Below are positions 1 through 6,702 of a stretch of DNA of 6,702 bases, one piece after another; position 1 is the first letter of the stretch; each line of letters opens with the position of its first letter. This DNA comes from an uncultured Ignavibacteria bacterium (GTDB lineage: Bacteria > Bacteroidota > Ignavibacteria > Kapaibacteriales > UBA2268): contig CAIWET010000335.1 in assembly GCA_903911805.1 (NCBI GenBank), forward strand, positions 1 through 6,702. The letters are read 5' to 3'. The translations under genes were made by a program, and so were the position numbers. The notes under the pieces were generated by a model, which saw only the letters and a program-made list of their open reading frames with translations, did not search any database and was not told where the DNA came from.

Positions 1-270
1 AAATATAATTATAATAATTCATTAATATATCCCAATCCAGCTGGGGATTATATTAATATATATGTAGCGGCAGGTTCTAAACCTGCCCTCGAAAATCAAG
101 GAATTGAGATTTATAATATATTCGGAGAGAAGACCACCCCGCCAAACCTTTCAGGTTTGCCACCCCTCCTTGCTAAGGAGGGGATTATAAAGATTGATAT
201 TTCTAATCTTGCTCCAGGTGTTTATTTCATCAAAATTGGTGATAAATTCGAGAAATTTGTTAAGATTTAA
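1..270 (+). CDS. C-terminal fragment of a type IX secretion system cargo protein (T9SS type A sorting domain)
   Basis: This is the last 89 codons of a gene that begins before the window; it is open from base 1 to the TAA at 268-270. The encoded end has the hallmarks of the Por/T9SS type A sorting domain: YPNPAGDYINIYV near residues 10-22, IEIYNIFGEK at 35-44, and IDISNLAPGVYFIKIG followed by EKFVKI at the very end. In Bacteroidota this domain directs a Sec-exported protein through the type IX translocon, where it is usually cleaved and the cargo is released or anchored at the cell surface. What the cargo does cannot be told, because the functional part lies upstream. The domain is longer than usual. 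About 10-12 residues (AAGSKPALENQG) and 17 residues (TTPPNLSGLPPLLAKEG) sit in two loops between the conserved strands, and both are encoded by GC-rich palindromic DNA unlike the AT-rich surroundings. The gene converges with the minus-strand operon and shares its terminator. Confidence 0.85.
   Translation, partial: KYNYNNSLIYPNPAGDYINIYVAAGSKPALENQGIEIYNIFGEKTTPPNLSGLPPLLAKEGIIKIDISNLAPGVYFIKIGDKFEKFVKI
67..102 (+). repeat. In-frame palindromic insert 1 in the sorting domain (hairpin 69-87)
   Basis: GGCAGGTT and AACCTGCC form a perfect 8-bp palindrome around a 3-nt CTA loop. It is far more GC-rich than its flanks. It is translated as part of AAGSKPALENQG, which falls between the sorting-domain strands DYINIYV and IEIYNIFG. 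The outer limits of the insert are inferred from where the domain consensus stops and resumes; only the hairpin itself is directly visible. Confidence 0.6.
133..183 (+). repeat. In-frame palindromic insert 2 in the sorting domain (hairpins 143-159 and 163-183)
   Basis: Two perfect palindromes lie back to back. CAAACCT and AGGTTTG (7 bp, TTC loop) occupy 143-159. CCCCTCCTT and AAGGAGGGG (9 bp, GCT loop) occupy 163-183. Together with the leading ACCACCCCG they encode 17 residues (TTPPNLSGLPPLLAKEG) between IFGEK and IKIDISNL, where the sorting domain normally has only a short turn. The 51-nt length is a multiple of three, so the reading frame is kept. The arms of the first hairpin are those of insert 1 in swapped order (AACCT..AGGTT against AGGTT..AACCT), which suggests a common family. 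Confidence 0.6.
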
Positions 271-276
271 TGGAAT

Positions 277-309
277 GATGGGGTCCACCTTTGTGAGGTG
301 GGCTCCATC
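277..309. repeat. 14-bp-stem hairpin just downstream of the T9SS cargo gene
   Basis: GATGGGGTCCACCT pairs with AGGTGGGCTCCATC across a 5-nt TTGTG loop. Twelve of the 14 pairs are Watson-Crick and two are G-T. It starts 6 nt after the TAA at 268-270. No T run follows it on either strand, so it is not a typical intrinsic terminator, and the real terminator lies about 70 nt further on. The GC-rich, short-loop style matches the hairpins inside the preceding gene. It may be another dispersed palindromic element, or it may stabilise the mRNA 3' end. Confidence 0.5.
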
Positions 310-377
310 TTGAAATTGGCTACGATACGATGCTACACATCTCTTAAGCCAACGGCTATTTTGGGTGGCTACCAAAT

Positions 378-419
378 AAAAAAAATCCCACTCTTTTTTT
401 TAAAAGTGGGATTTTTTTT
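378..419. terminator. Bidirectional intrinsic terminator between the T9SS cargo gene and etfA
   Basis: TCCCACT (386-392) pairs with AGTGGGA (405-411), flanked by an A run at 378-385 and a T run at 412-419 that extend the pairing to 15 bp. The loop is 393-404. Each strand reads as a GC-containing stem followed by about eight T residues. It can therefore stop transcription of the + strand gene and of the minus-strand gyrA-etfA operon, whose last stop codon is at 440. Confidence 0.85.
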
Positions 420-439
420 ATTAAATCTAAATAATTATC

Positions 440-1402
440 TTATTTATTTGCTTTGATTTTTTCTGTTAATTGTGGTAATACTGTAAATAAATCGCCAATA
501 ATACCATAATCGCACATTTTGAAAATTGGAGCTTCTTTGTCTTTATTGATAGCTAAGATAAATTTAGAGCTGCTCATTCCAGCTAGGTGCTGAATTGCTC
601 CAGAAATACCGCAAGCAATATATAAAGTTGGAGAAACTGTTTTACCAGTCTGCCCTACTTGTTCACCGTGTGGTCTCCATCCAGCATCAACTACAGCACG
701 TGAAGCGCCTACTGCTCCACCAAGTAATGAAGCCAAATCTTCGATTAAATTATAATTTTCTGGGCCTTTGATTCCTCTTCCACCTGATACGATAATATCA
801 GCTTCGAGAACGTCAAGTTTGCCTTCGTTTTTAGCTAAAGAAGAAACATACACCTTTTTATCAGCGGCATTCAAAGCAACTGCTTTATCTGTAACTGATA
901 CTGAGGTTGCATCCTGTTTAACAGCAGTAAATACGTTTGGTCTTAATGTTAAAACTTTTGTTCCAGTTAATAATTTCATTTTAGAAATTGCTTTACCAGC
1001 ATAAATTGGCTTTTTAACGATTAATTCTGCGCCATCGTATTCAAAATCAATACAATCAGAAACGTAAGCTGCTGCAATTTTAGTAGCAACTCTTGGAGCT
1101 AATTCCAATCCTCTTGCATTTCCAGAGAAAAGTACTAAATCAGGTTTTACTTCACCAATTACTTCATTTACAGCATTTGCAGCTAAAGTTGAAGAATAAT
1201 CATTTAATAAATCTGATTTAATATTAATTACATTTGATAATCCAAATTCACCAGCAAAAGCTAATTGCTCTGCACTTGCATTGATTGCAACACCAACAAC
1301 GTTTTCGCCAGCAGTTAATCTTTTTGCTGCAGTAATAACTTCATAAGAAGTTCTTTTCAATGAGTCATTATTAGCTTCTAAAAATACTAGTATTTTATTC
1401 AT
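440..1402 (-). CDS. etfA: Electron transfer flavoprotein subunit alpha
   Basis: EtfA is the FAD-carrying subunit of the soluble EtfAB heterodimer. It takes electrons from acyl-CoA and other dehydrogenases and passes them on, classically to ETF:quinone oxidoreductase at the membrane. The 320-residue length is normal for the family. Residues 1-190 form the nucleotide-fold N-terminal domain (MNKILVFLEA start, then DLVLFSGNARGLELAPRVA). The FAD domain follows: SGGRGIKGPENY at 206-217, GASRAVVDAGWRP at 232-244, GQTGKTVSP at 250-258, and the EtfA signature at 260-286, which contains ACGISGAIQH and ends in AIN. The ATG is supported by AAGGAG at 1411-1416, eight bases upstream. The start is 23 nt after the etfB stop, so the pair is co-transcribed, and the operon ends at the terminator at 378-419. 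Whether this ETF is plain or electron-bifurcating is not settled by the sequence seen. It looks canonical, and no partner dehydrogenase is in the window. Confidence 0.96.
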   Translation of the reverse strand: MNKILVFLEANNDSLKRTSYEVITAAKRLTAGENVVGVAINASAEQLAFAGEFGLSNVINIKSDLLNDYSSTLAANAVNEVIGEVKPDLVLFSGNARGLELAPRVATKIAAAYVSDCIDFEYDGAELIVKKPIYAGKAISKMKLLTGTKVLTLRPNVFTAVKQDATSVSVTDKAVALNAADKKVYVSSLAKNEGKLDVLEADIIVSGGRGIKGPENYNLIEDLASLLGGAVGASRAVVDAGWRPHGEQVGQTGKTVSPTLYIACGISGAIQHLAGMSSSKFILAINKDKEAPIFKMCDYGIIGDLFTVLPQLTEKIKANK

Positions 1403-1410
1403 TTTTTTCT

Positions 1411-1416
1411 CTCCTT
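1411..1416 (-). promoter_or_regulatory. Ribosome binding site of etfA
   Basis: The minus strand reads AAGGAG, eight bases before the etfA ATG at 1402. It is the clearest Shine-Dalgarno sequence in the window; gyrA and mraY show none comparable. It fixes the etfA start. Confidence 0.8.
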
Positions 1417-1425
1417 ACTTCTTAA

Positions 1426-2175
1426 TTATATTACTTTTGCTTCTTCGTGCAATAACTTAACTATTTCTGCAATATCAACTTCGCTATCGGTAACCAATTT
1501 ACCAATTCTCTTCTTAGAAGGCATTTCTAAACCAACGATTTCTACTCTAGCTGCAACTTCAATTGCTGCTACTTCTTCGATTGGTTTTGATTTTGCTTTC
1601 ATAATGTCTGGTAATTTAGGATAACGTGGGTCATTTAAACCTTTTTGAGCAGAAATGATGCAAGGTAAAGTAGAAGAAATAACTTCTTTTCCGCCTTCTA
1701 CTTCTCTTTCGGCTGTTACGTTTGTACCTTCGATAGTTAACTTGGTTACAACAGAAACTGAAGGCATATTCAATAATTCACCTAAAGTTGATGGCATTTG
1801 CAATGAATCGTAATCTACAGATTGCTTACCAAGTAAAATAATATCAGGATTTAGTGTTTTTGCATAATTTGCTAAGTTTTCAGCAGTAAAGTATGAATCG
1901 TAATTGTCGTCAGCAGTTTTAATTATCACTGCTTTATCTACTCCCATAGCCAAAGCGGTTCTTAAAATATCTTTAGAAACTTCAGTACCTAAAACTACGC
2001 AAGTTACGGTACCACCATTTTTTTCTCTTAATCTTAAACCTTCTTCGATAGCAATTTCATCGTAAGGATTAACTACAAATTTGATTCCGGTATTATCGAT
2101 AGTTTTACCGCCTGAGGCGACGATAATTCTAGAAGCTGTATCAGGAACTCTTGAGATACAAACTAATATATTCAT
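1426..2175 (-). CDS. etfB: Electron transfer flavoprotein subunit beta
   Basis: EtfB is the AMP-binding partner of EtfA in the soluble ETF heterodimer. From the start chosen here it has 249 residues, typical of the family. It opens with MNILVCISRVPDT and carries NPYDEIAIEEGLRLRE at about 36-51, LGTEVSKDILRTALAMGVD at about 62-80, PDIILLGKQSVDYDS at about 110-124, and the EtfB signature at about 155-176 (AEREVEGGKEVISSTLP). It ends with the recognition-loop segment GLNDPRYPKLPDIMKAK at about 179-195. An ATG four codons upstream (2185-2187) is also in frame. I prefer the inner ATG at 2173-2175 because it gives the standard MNILV start, and because the upstream ATG overlaps GGAG (2182-2185), which sits six bases before the inner ATG as its ribosome binding site. 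It lies 34 nt downstream of the unknown 139-aa gene and 23 nt upstream of etfA. Confidence 0.95.
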   Translation of the reverse strand: MNILVCISRVPDTASRIIVASGGKTIDNTGIKFVVNPYDEIAIEEGLRLREKNGGTVTCVVLGTEVSKDILRTALAMGVDKAVIIKTADDNYDSYFTAENLANYAKTLNPDIILLGKQSVDYDSLQMPSTLGELLNMPSVSVVTKLTIEGTNVTAEREVEGGKEVISSTLPCIISAQKGLNDPRYPKLPDIMKAKSKPIEEVAAIEVAARVEIVGLEMPSKKRIGKLVTDSEVDIAEIVKLLHEEAKVI

Positions 2176-2181
2176 TAAATA

Positions 2182-2185
2182 CTCC
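2182..2185 (-). promoter_or_regulatory. Ribosome binding site that decides the etfB start
   Basis: GGAG on the minus strand lies six bases before the ATG at 2173-2175 and overlaps the alternative upstream ATG. This favours the 249-residue product over the 253-residue one. Confidence 0.6.
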
Positions 2186-2209
2186 ATTTATATAAATTAA
2201 AAATAATCA

Positions 2210-2629
2210 TCATATTTTGGCCATAAACACTATTGAGCCATTGTAAGCATCCGTTTTTTGAACAACACAAGGAGGAATATTTACCAAGTGTTTTTCAGCA
2301 GGGAATGTCATTTTAAGTTCTTTACCTTCTTGCATTATAACTACCTTCACTAAAGTAGAATAAATAGAAGCATTTTTAGAACAGCAAATAATACTCCAAA
2401 TCAGATTTGTTTTATTCAAATCTTTTGGAAAAGTTTGAACAAGCCTTCCGCCTTCTTTTTCATAGCTAGCAGAAATTTTAAACTCTTCCATCATCTTTGT
2501 TTTATCTTCTGAATACAATTTAAAATCAGACCCTGAAATAATGGCTTCACCAACTGATAGTCTGATTGAAATCACTCCACCACTCGGATTATAAAAGCAA
2601 TAGCGAGTTTTACTTATTGTTTCTGCCAT
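2210..2629 (-). CDS. Hypothetical protein, 139 aa, between gyrA and etfB
   Basis: I do not recognise this protein. It is a complete 139-codon frame from an ATG at 2627-2629 to a stop at 2210. It has no signal peptide or membrane segment, so it is probably cytoplasmic. Short hydrophobic stretches alternate with polar turns (GGVISIRLSVGEAIISG at 17-33, IYSTLVKVVIMQ at 89-100, GSIVFMAKI at the C-terminus), which suggests a mainly beta-strand fold. Four cysteines stand out (C11, C82, C83, C121), including a CC pair in WSIICCSKN, but they do not form a recognisable metal-binding motif. It sits 25 nt after the gyrA stop and 34 nt before etfB on the same strand, so it is probably in the same transcript. 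Upstream there is only a weak GAAGAA. Its position, same-strand packing and composition like its neighbours support a real gene; its function is open. Confidence 0.7.
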   Translation of the reverse strand: MAETISKTRYCFYNPSGGVISIRLSVGEAIISGSDFKLYSEDKTKMMEEFKISASYEKEGGRLVQTFPKDLNKTNLIWSIICCSKNASIYSTLVKVVIMQEGKELKMTFPAEKHLVNIPPCVVQKTDAYNGSIVFMAKI

Positions 2630-2654
2630 ATTTCTTCACTGATAAATTTATAAA

Positions 2655-5169
2655 CTAATCTTTTTTATTAAAAAGCTCTTCCTGACTAAGATCTACAGGA
2701 ATTGAGTTATCTACTATATTGCCAGTTTCTGATTCATCGTCTTCATCACGAGTAACAGTTGTAATGTCGGCAATCTGATCTCCTTCTTCCAATCTAATCA
2801 ATTTTACTCCCTGAGTATTTCTACCAATTGTTCTGATATCTTTAACAGGTTGTCTAATTAATATTCCATTATGAGTCATTACGATTAAATCTTCAGCATC
2901 TAGTGGAGAAATTATTCCAACAACTTTACCGGTTTTTTCGGTTACATTCATAGAAATAACACCTTTAGCTCCACGACGAGTTAATCTAAAGTCTTCATAT
3001 TTTGTTCTCTTGCCATAACCTCTTTCGCCTACAACTAATACTTGAGCATCTGGGCGTCTAATAATAATCATTGAAATTACGTAATCGTCTCCTTCAAGAG
3101 TTATACCTCTTACTCCAGCAGTAGCTCTACCCATTGGTCTAACGTCTGTTTCTCTAAATCGACAAGCAATACCATTTCTTGTACCTAAGATGATATCATT
3201 GCTACCATCTGTAAGTCTAGCTGAGATTAATTTATCGTTATCGTGTAATAAAATACCGATTTTACCAGTTACTCTAACGCTTTCAAAGGCAGATAAACTA
3301 GTTTTCTTAATAACGCCTTCTTTAGTAGACATTACGATAAATTGGTCATCAGTGAATTCTTTTACTGTTAGATAAGCAGTAACTTTTTCTTCGCCATTCA
3401 TTTGAATGATGTTAGCTAATGATCTTCCTTTTGCATTTTTGCTGCCTTCTGGCAAGTCATAAACTTTTACGCGATAAACTTGTCCGCCATCTGTAAAGAA
3501 CATCAAGAAATGATGTGTAGAAGCCTGGAATACGTGTTCGATGAAATCGTCATCGTAAGTAGCGGCACCACTAGCACCTCTACCACCCTTATTCTGTCTT
3601 CTATAATTAGAAACAGGTGTGCGTTTGATAAATCCTTTATGTGAGATGCTTACGATAACTTCTTCGTTAGCAATCATATCTTCAATTGTAAAGTCCTGAG
3701 AATTATAAACAATTTCAGTTCTTCTTTCATCTTTATATTTTTTCTGTAATTCAGTCAATTCTTCGGCAATAATTTGCATTTGTAATTCTTTACTTGCTAA
3801 AATACCTTTCAATCTTTCGATTGTAACAAATAATTCTTTATATTCTGCATTGATTTTGTCTCTTTCCAAGCCTGTTAGTCTTTGCAATCTCATCTCGAGA
3901 ATTGCTTTAGCTTGGATTTCTGATAAGCCAAAATCTATTCTGTAAATTTTCACTTGCAATTTTTGGATCGCGAGATTCTTTGATGAGTTTGATTACTTCA
4001 TCAATATTATCCAATGCGATGATAAATCCTTCTAAGATGTGAGCTCTTTTTTCAGCGGCATCTAATTCGAATTGAGAACGGCGAATGATAACAACATTTC
4101 TATGAGCAATAAAATGATGAATCATATCTTTCAAATTGAGAACTTTTGGGCGATTATTTACTAATGCAAGAACGTTGCATCCAAAAGTAACCTGCATCTG
4201 AGTATGTTTGTAAAGATTATTTAAAACAACTACTGCTTCAGCATCTCTTTTTATTTCAATAACCATTCTGATACCGTCTCTATCGGACTCATCTCTTACG
4301 TCTGAAATACCTTCAAGAACTTTTGCTCTAACCAAATCAGCCATTTTTTCAATTAATGATGATTTATTTACCTGATAAGGTAATTCAGTTACAACCAAGA
4401 AATGTTTACCATTTTTTTGTTCTTCAGTATTTACTTTTGCTCTGATTACTACTCTGCCTCTACCAGTAAGGTAAGCTTCTCTAACTCCAGCATAACCATA
4501 GATTATACCACCAGTTGGGAAATCAGGGGCAGGAATTTTTTTGATTAAATCCTCAATTGTAATTTCTGGATTTTCGATATAAGCCAAGCAACCATTAATT
4601 ACTTCATTTAAATTATGAGGAGGAATATTTGTAGCCATACCAACAGCGATACCACTGGTACCATTTACTAAAAGTGTTGGCAATACTGTTGGAAGAACGG
4701 TAGGTTCTTGCAAAGTATCATCAAAATTTGAACGAAAATCAACAGTATCCTTATCGAGATCTCTTAAAGTTTCTAAAGCAATATGAGACAATCTAGACTC
4801 AGTATAACGCATAGCAGCCGCAGAGTCACCGTCAACTGAACCGAAGTTCCCCTGACCATCAACTAAAGGATATCTAAGTGACCAATGCTGAGCCATTCTA
4901 ACCATAGAGTCATAAACTGCTGTATCGCCATGTGGATGGTATTTACCAAGCACTTCACCCACAAGTCTAGCGGATTTTTTATGAGGTCTATTTGGAAGCA
5001 TACCAAGATCTGCCATAGCATAAAGAATTCTTCTATGAACAGGTTTCATACCGTCTCTAACGTCCGGTAAAGCTCTAGAAACGATTACCGACATCGAGTA
5101 ATCTAAGTACGAGCTTTTGATTTCGTCTTCTATTATAGTGTTAACTATTTGTTCTTTCAATAATGACAT
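2655..5169 (-). CDS. gyrA: DNA gyrase subunit A, interrupted by a one-base frameshift
   Basis: GyrA is the DNA cleavage-religation and wrapping subunit of gyrase (A2B2), which introduces negative supercoils. The gene appears as two overlapping frames, 3907-5169 (420 codons) and 2655-3959 (434 codons, without a credible start of its own). Dropping one T from the run at 3930-3933 joins them into an 837-residue protein reading NRFGLSEIQAKAIL. N-terminal residues match E. coli numbering exactly: catalytic tyrosine Y122 in AAMRYTE, and quinolone-region residues T83 and D87 in HPHGDTAVYD. QGNFGSVDGD and the tower/coiled-coil region follow. In the C-terminal domain the GyrA-box variant QNKGGRG (about 525-531) argues for gyrase rather than ParC. 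Propeller-like repeats follow (GRATAGVRGI, RRGAKGVISM, GRNTQGVKLI), then an acidic tail containing DEDDESE. As read, the gene would give a 420-aa product without the C-gate coiled coil and wrapping domain. gyrA is normally essential, so an error or a recent lesion is the likeliest cause. No clear Shine-Dalgarno precedes the ATG. Confidence 0.93.
3927..3936 (-). other. Frameshift site in gyrA (one extra T in a TTTT run)
   Basis: The minus strand reads AGATTTTGGC. In the upstream frame this gives R-F-W-L-I-R-N-P-S and a stop at 3907. With three T residues it gives R-F-G-L-S-E-I-Q-A-K-A, the expected GyrA sequence. Protein similarity stays good right up to the site in one frame and resumes immediately after it in the other, so the lesion can be placed within a few bases. 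Confidence 0.9.
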
Positions 5170-5202
5170 ATTTTCATTTCAATAATTTAAAATCAAAGAT
5201 TA

Positions 5203-5233
5203 CAAATATACAAAATTTCAATGATTTAACACA
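5203..5233 (-). promoter_or_regulatory. Candidate Bacteroidota-type promoter of gyrA
   Basis: The minus strand has TATATTTG at 5203-5210, a full match to the Bacteroidota -7 consensus TAnnTTTG. TGTG lies 19 bases upstream at 5230-5233, three of four matches to the -33 element TTTG. Transcription would start near 5196, giving a leader of about 27 bases before the ATG at 5169. In such AT-rich DNA a chance match is possible, but the position, and the mraY terminator lying upstream, fit a promoter for the gyrA operon. Confidence 0.45.
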
Positions 5234-5379
5234 TATGTTTCGACAAAAAAGGTTGATTTTTTTACATTATTTTTTCAACAAAATATAAACAATTTATTGA
5301 TTTGATTTAAAAGCAATTTCTTTTAAAATAATGTAATTAATAAATACTGACTTTTTGTAATATGAGCAATTTTGTAAAT

Positions 5380-5433
5380 AAAAAAACCTGATTTTTAGAA
5401 TTTTTCATTTCGAAATTTTTTCTTAAAATCAGG
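5380..5433 (-). terminator. Intrinsic terminator of mraY
   Basis: On the minus strand CCTGATTTT (reverse complement of 5425-5433) pairs with AAAATCAGG (reverse complement of 5387-5395), and seven T residues follow at once (A run 5380-5386 on the + strand). The long loop can form further weak pairs, AGAA with TTCT and TTTCGAAA with itself. It begins about 35 bases after the mraY stop and so separates mraY from gyrA transcription. Confidence 0.75.
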
Positions 5434-5467
5434 CTGTATATTTATCAAAGAATATTAACTGGTTTTT

Positions 5468-6622
<1,155 letters not shown>

Positions 6623-6702
6623 AATACCAAAATCAATTAAACAAACAAAACTGAATTAATTTATAATATAAAAATACGAATTTCTTTTTTTATTTTTATT
6701 AT
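6623..6702. other. AT-rich region upstream of mraY
   Basis: These are the last 80 bases of the window: low-complexity AT-rich DNA with no coding frame on either strand. They probably hold the mraY leader and perhaps its promoter, but I found no convincing -7/-33 pair. The absence of an overlapping upstream gene shows that mraY is not translationally coupled to whatever lies to the right. Confidence 0.5.

Larger units (their letters stand above)
5170..5467. other. Intergenic region between mraY and gyrA
   Basis: This very AT-rich stretch of 298 bases has no credible gene on either strand. It holds the mraY terminator (5380-5433), a candidate gyrA promoter (5203-5233), and a perfect 12-bp inverted repeat, TTACATTATTTT at 5262-5273 and AAAATAATGTAA at 5325-5336, with 51 bases between the arms. 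I found no tRNA, small RNA or riboswitch by eye. Confidence 0.6.

Noticed and set aside
151..375. Minus-strand 74-codon open frame ending in PLLSKEGWQT
   Set aside because: It lies opposite the T9SS sorting-domain end and the hairpins, begins just before the terminator, has no ribosome binding site, and its protein reads like translated palindromes. The + strand frame has clear domain homology.
768..1004. Plus-strand open frame of 78 codons
   Set aside because: It lies entirely inside etfA on the opposite strand, has no recognisable protein features, and is a shadow of the real gene.
2185..2187. Upstream ATG giving a 253-residue EtfB
   Set aside because: It overlaps the likely ribosome binding site of the inner ATG and adds four residues not expected before MNILV.
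3190..3375. Plus-strand open frame of 61 codons
   Set aside because: Antisense shadow inside the gyrA C-terminal domain, with no supporting start signal or protein features.
2655..3959. A separate gene for the gyrase C-terminal half, starting at a TTG at 3957-3959
   Set aside because: There is no ribosome binding site, the first nine residues do not fit GyrA, and homology begins exactly at the frameshift. It is the continuation of gyrA.
4922..4924. Threonine at the quinolone-resistance position 83 of GyrA
   Set aside because: Threonine is the ordinary wild-type residue here in many bacteria (for example Campylobacter), and D87 is retained, so it is not evidence of acquired resistance.
4885..5070. 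Plus-strand open frame of 61 codons
   Set aside because: Antisense shadow of the highly conserved gyrA N-terminal region.
2655..5169. ParC (topoisomerase IV subunit A) instead of GyrA
   Set aside because: The GyrA-box variant QNKGGRG, the full set of C-terminal propeller-like repeats and the exact N-terminal spacing favour GyrA.

Overview
The window reads as chromosomal DNA from a bacterium of the Bacteroidota/Chlorobiota (FCB) lineage. The evidence is an AT-rich composition, a C-terminal type IX secretion (Por) sorting domain at the left edge, a Bacteroidota-like promoter (TGTG, 19 nt, TATATTTG) before gyrA, and mostly weak Shine-Dalgarno sequences. A Kapabacteria- or Ignavibacteria-like source is my best guess. 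It rests on protein style and has not been tested by a search.

Layout, left to right. (1) 1-270, + strand: the last 89 codons of a secreted protein whose sorting domain is interrupted by short GC-rich perfect palindromes that keep the frame open. (2) 271-439: a 14-bp-stem hairpin just after the stop codon, an unexplained GC-richer stretch, and a bidirectional terminator at 378-419 that separates the + strand gene from the convergent minus-strand operon. (3) 440-5169, minus strand: a probable four-gene operon read right to left, gyrA, a 139-aa unknown protein, etfB and etfA, with gaps of 23-34 nt. (4) 5170-5467: the gyrA promoter region, a spaced inverted repeat and the mraY terminator. (5) 5468-6622, minus strand: mraY, complete, the first membrane step of peptidoglycan synthesis. 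(6) 6623-6702: AT-rich intergenic edge.

Most of the window is housekeeping. gyrA encodes the catalytic/wrapping subunit of DNA gyrase, etfB-etfA encode the two subunits of an electron transfer flavoprotein, and mraY makes lipid I. No dehydrogenase or quinone oxidoreductase partner for the ETF lies in view.

Two points stand out. First, gyrA is split by a single extra base in a four-base T run (A on the + strand, 3930-3933). Removing one base restores an uninterrupted 837-residue GyrA, so this is a sequencing or assembly error, a real lesion, or (least likely) recoding. Second, the palindromes inside the sorting domain look like an in-frame protein-embedded palindromic element, comparable in principle to the Rickettsia palindromic elements. 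I see no new multi-gene defence or mobile system here.
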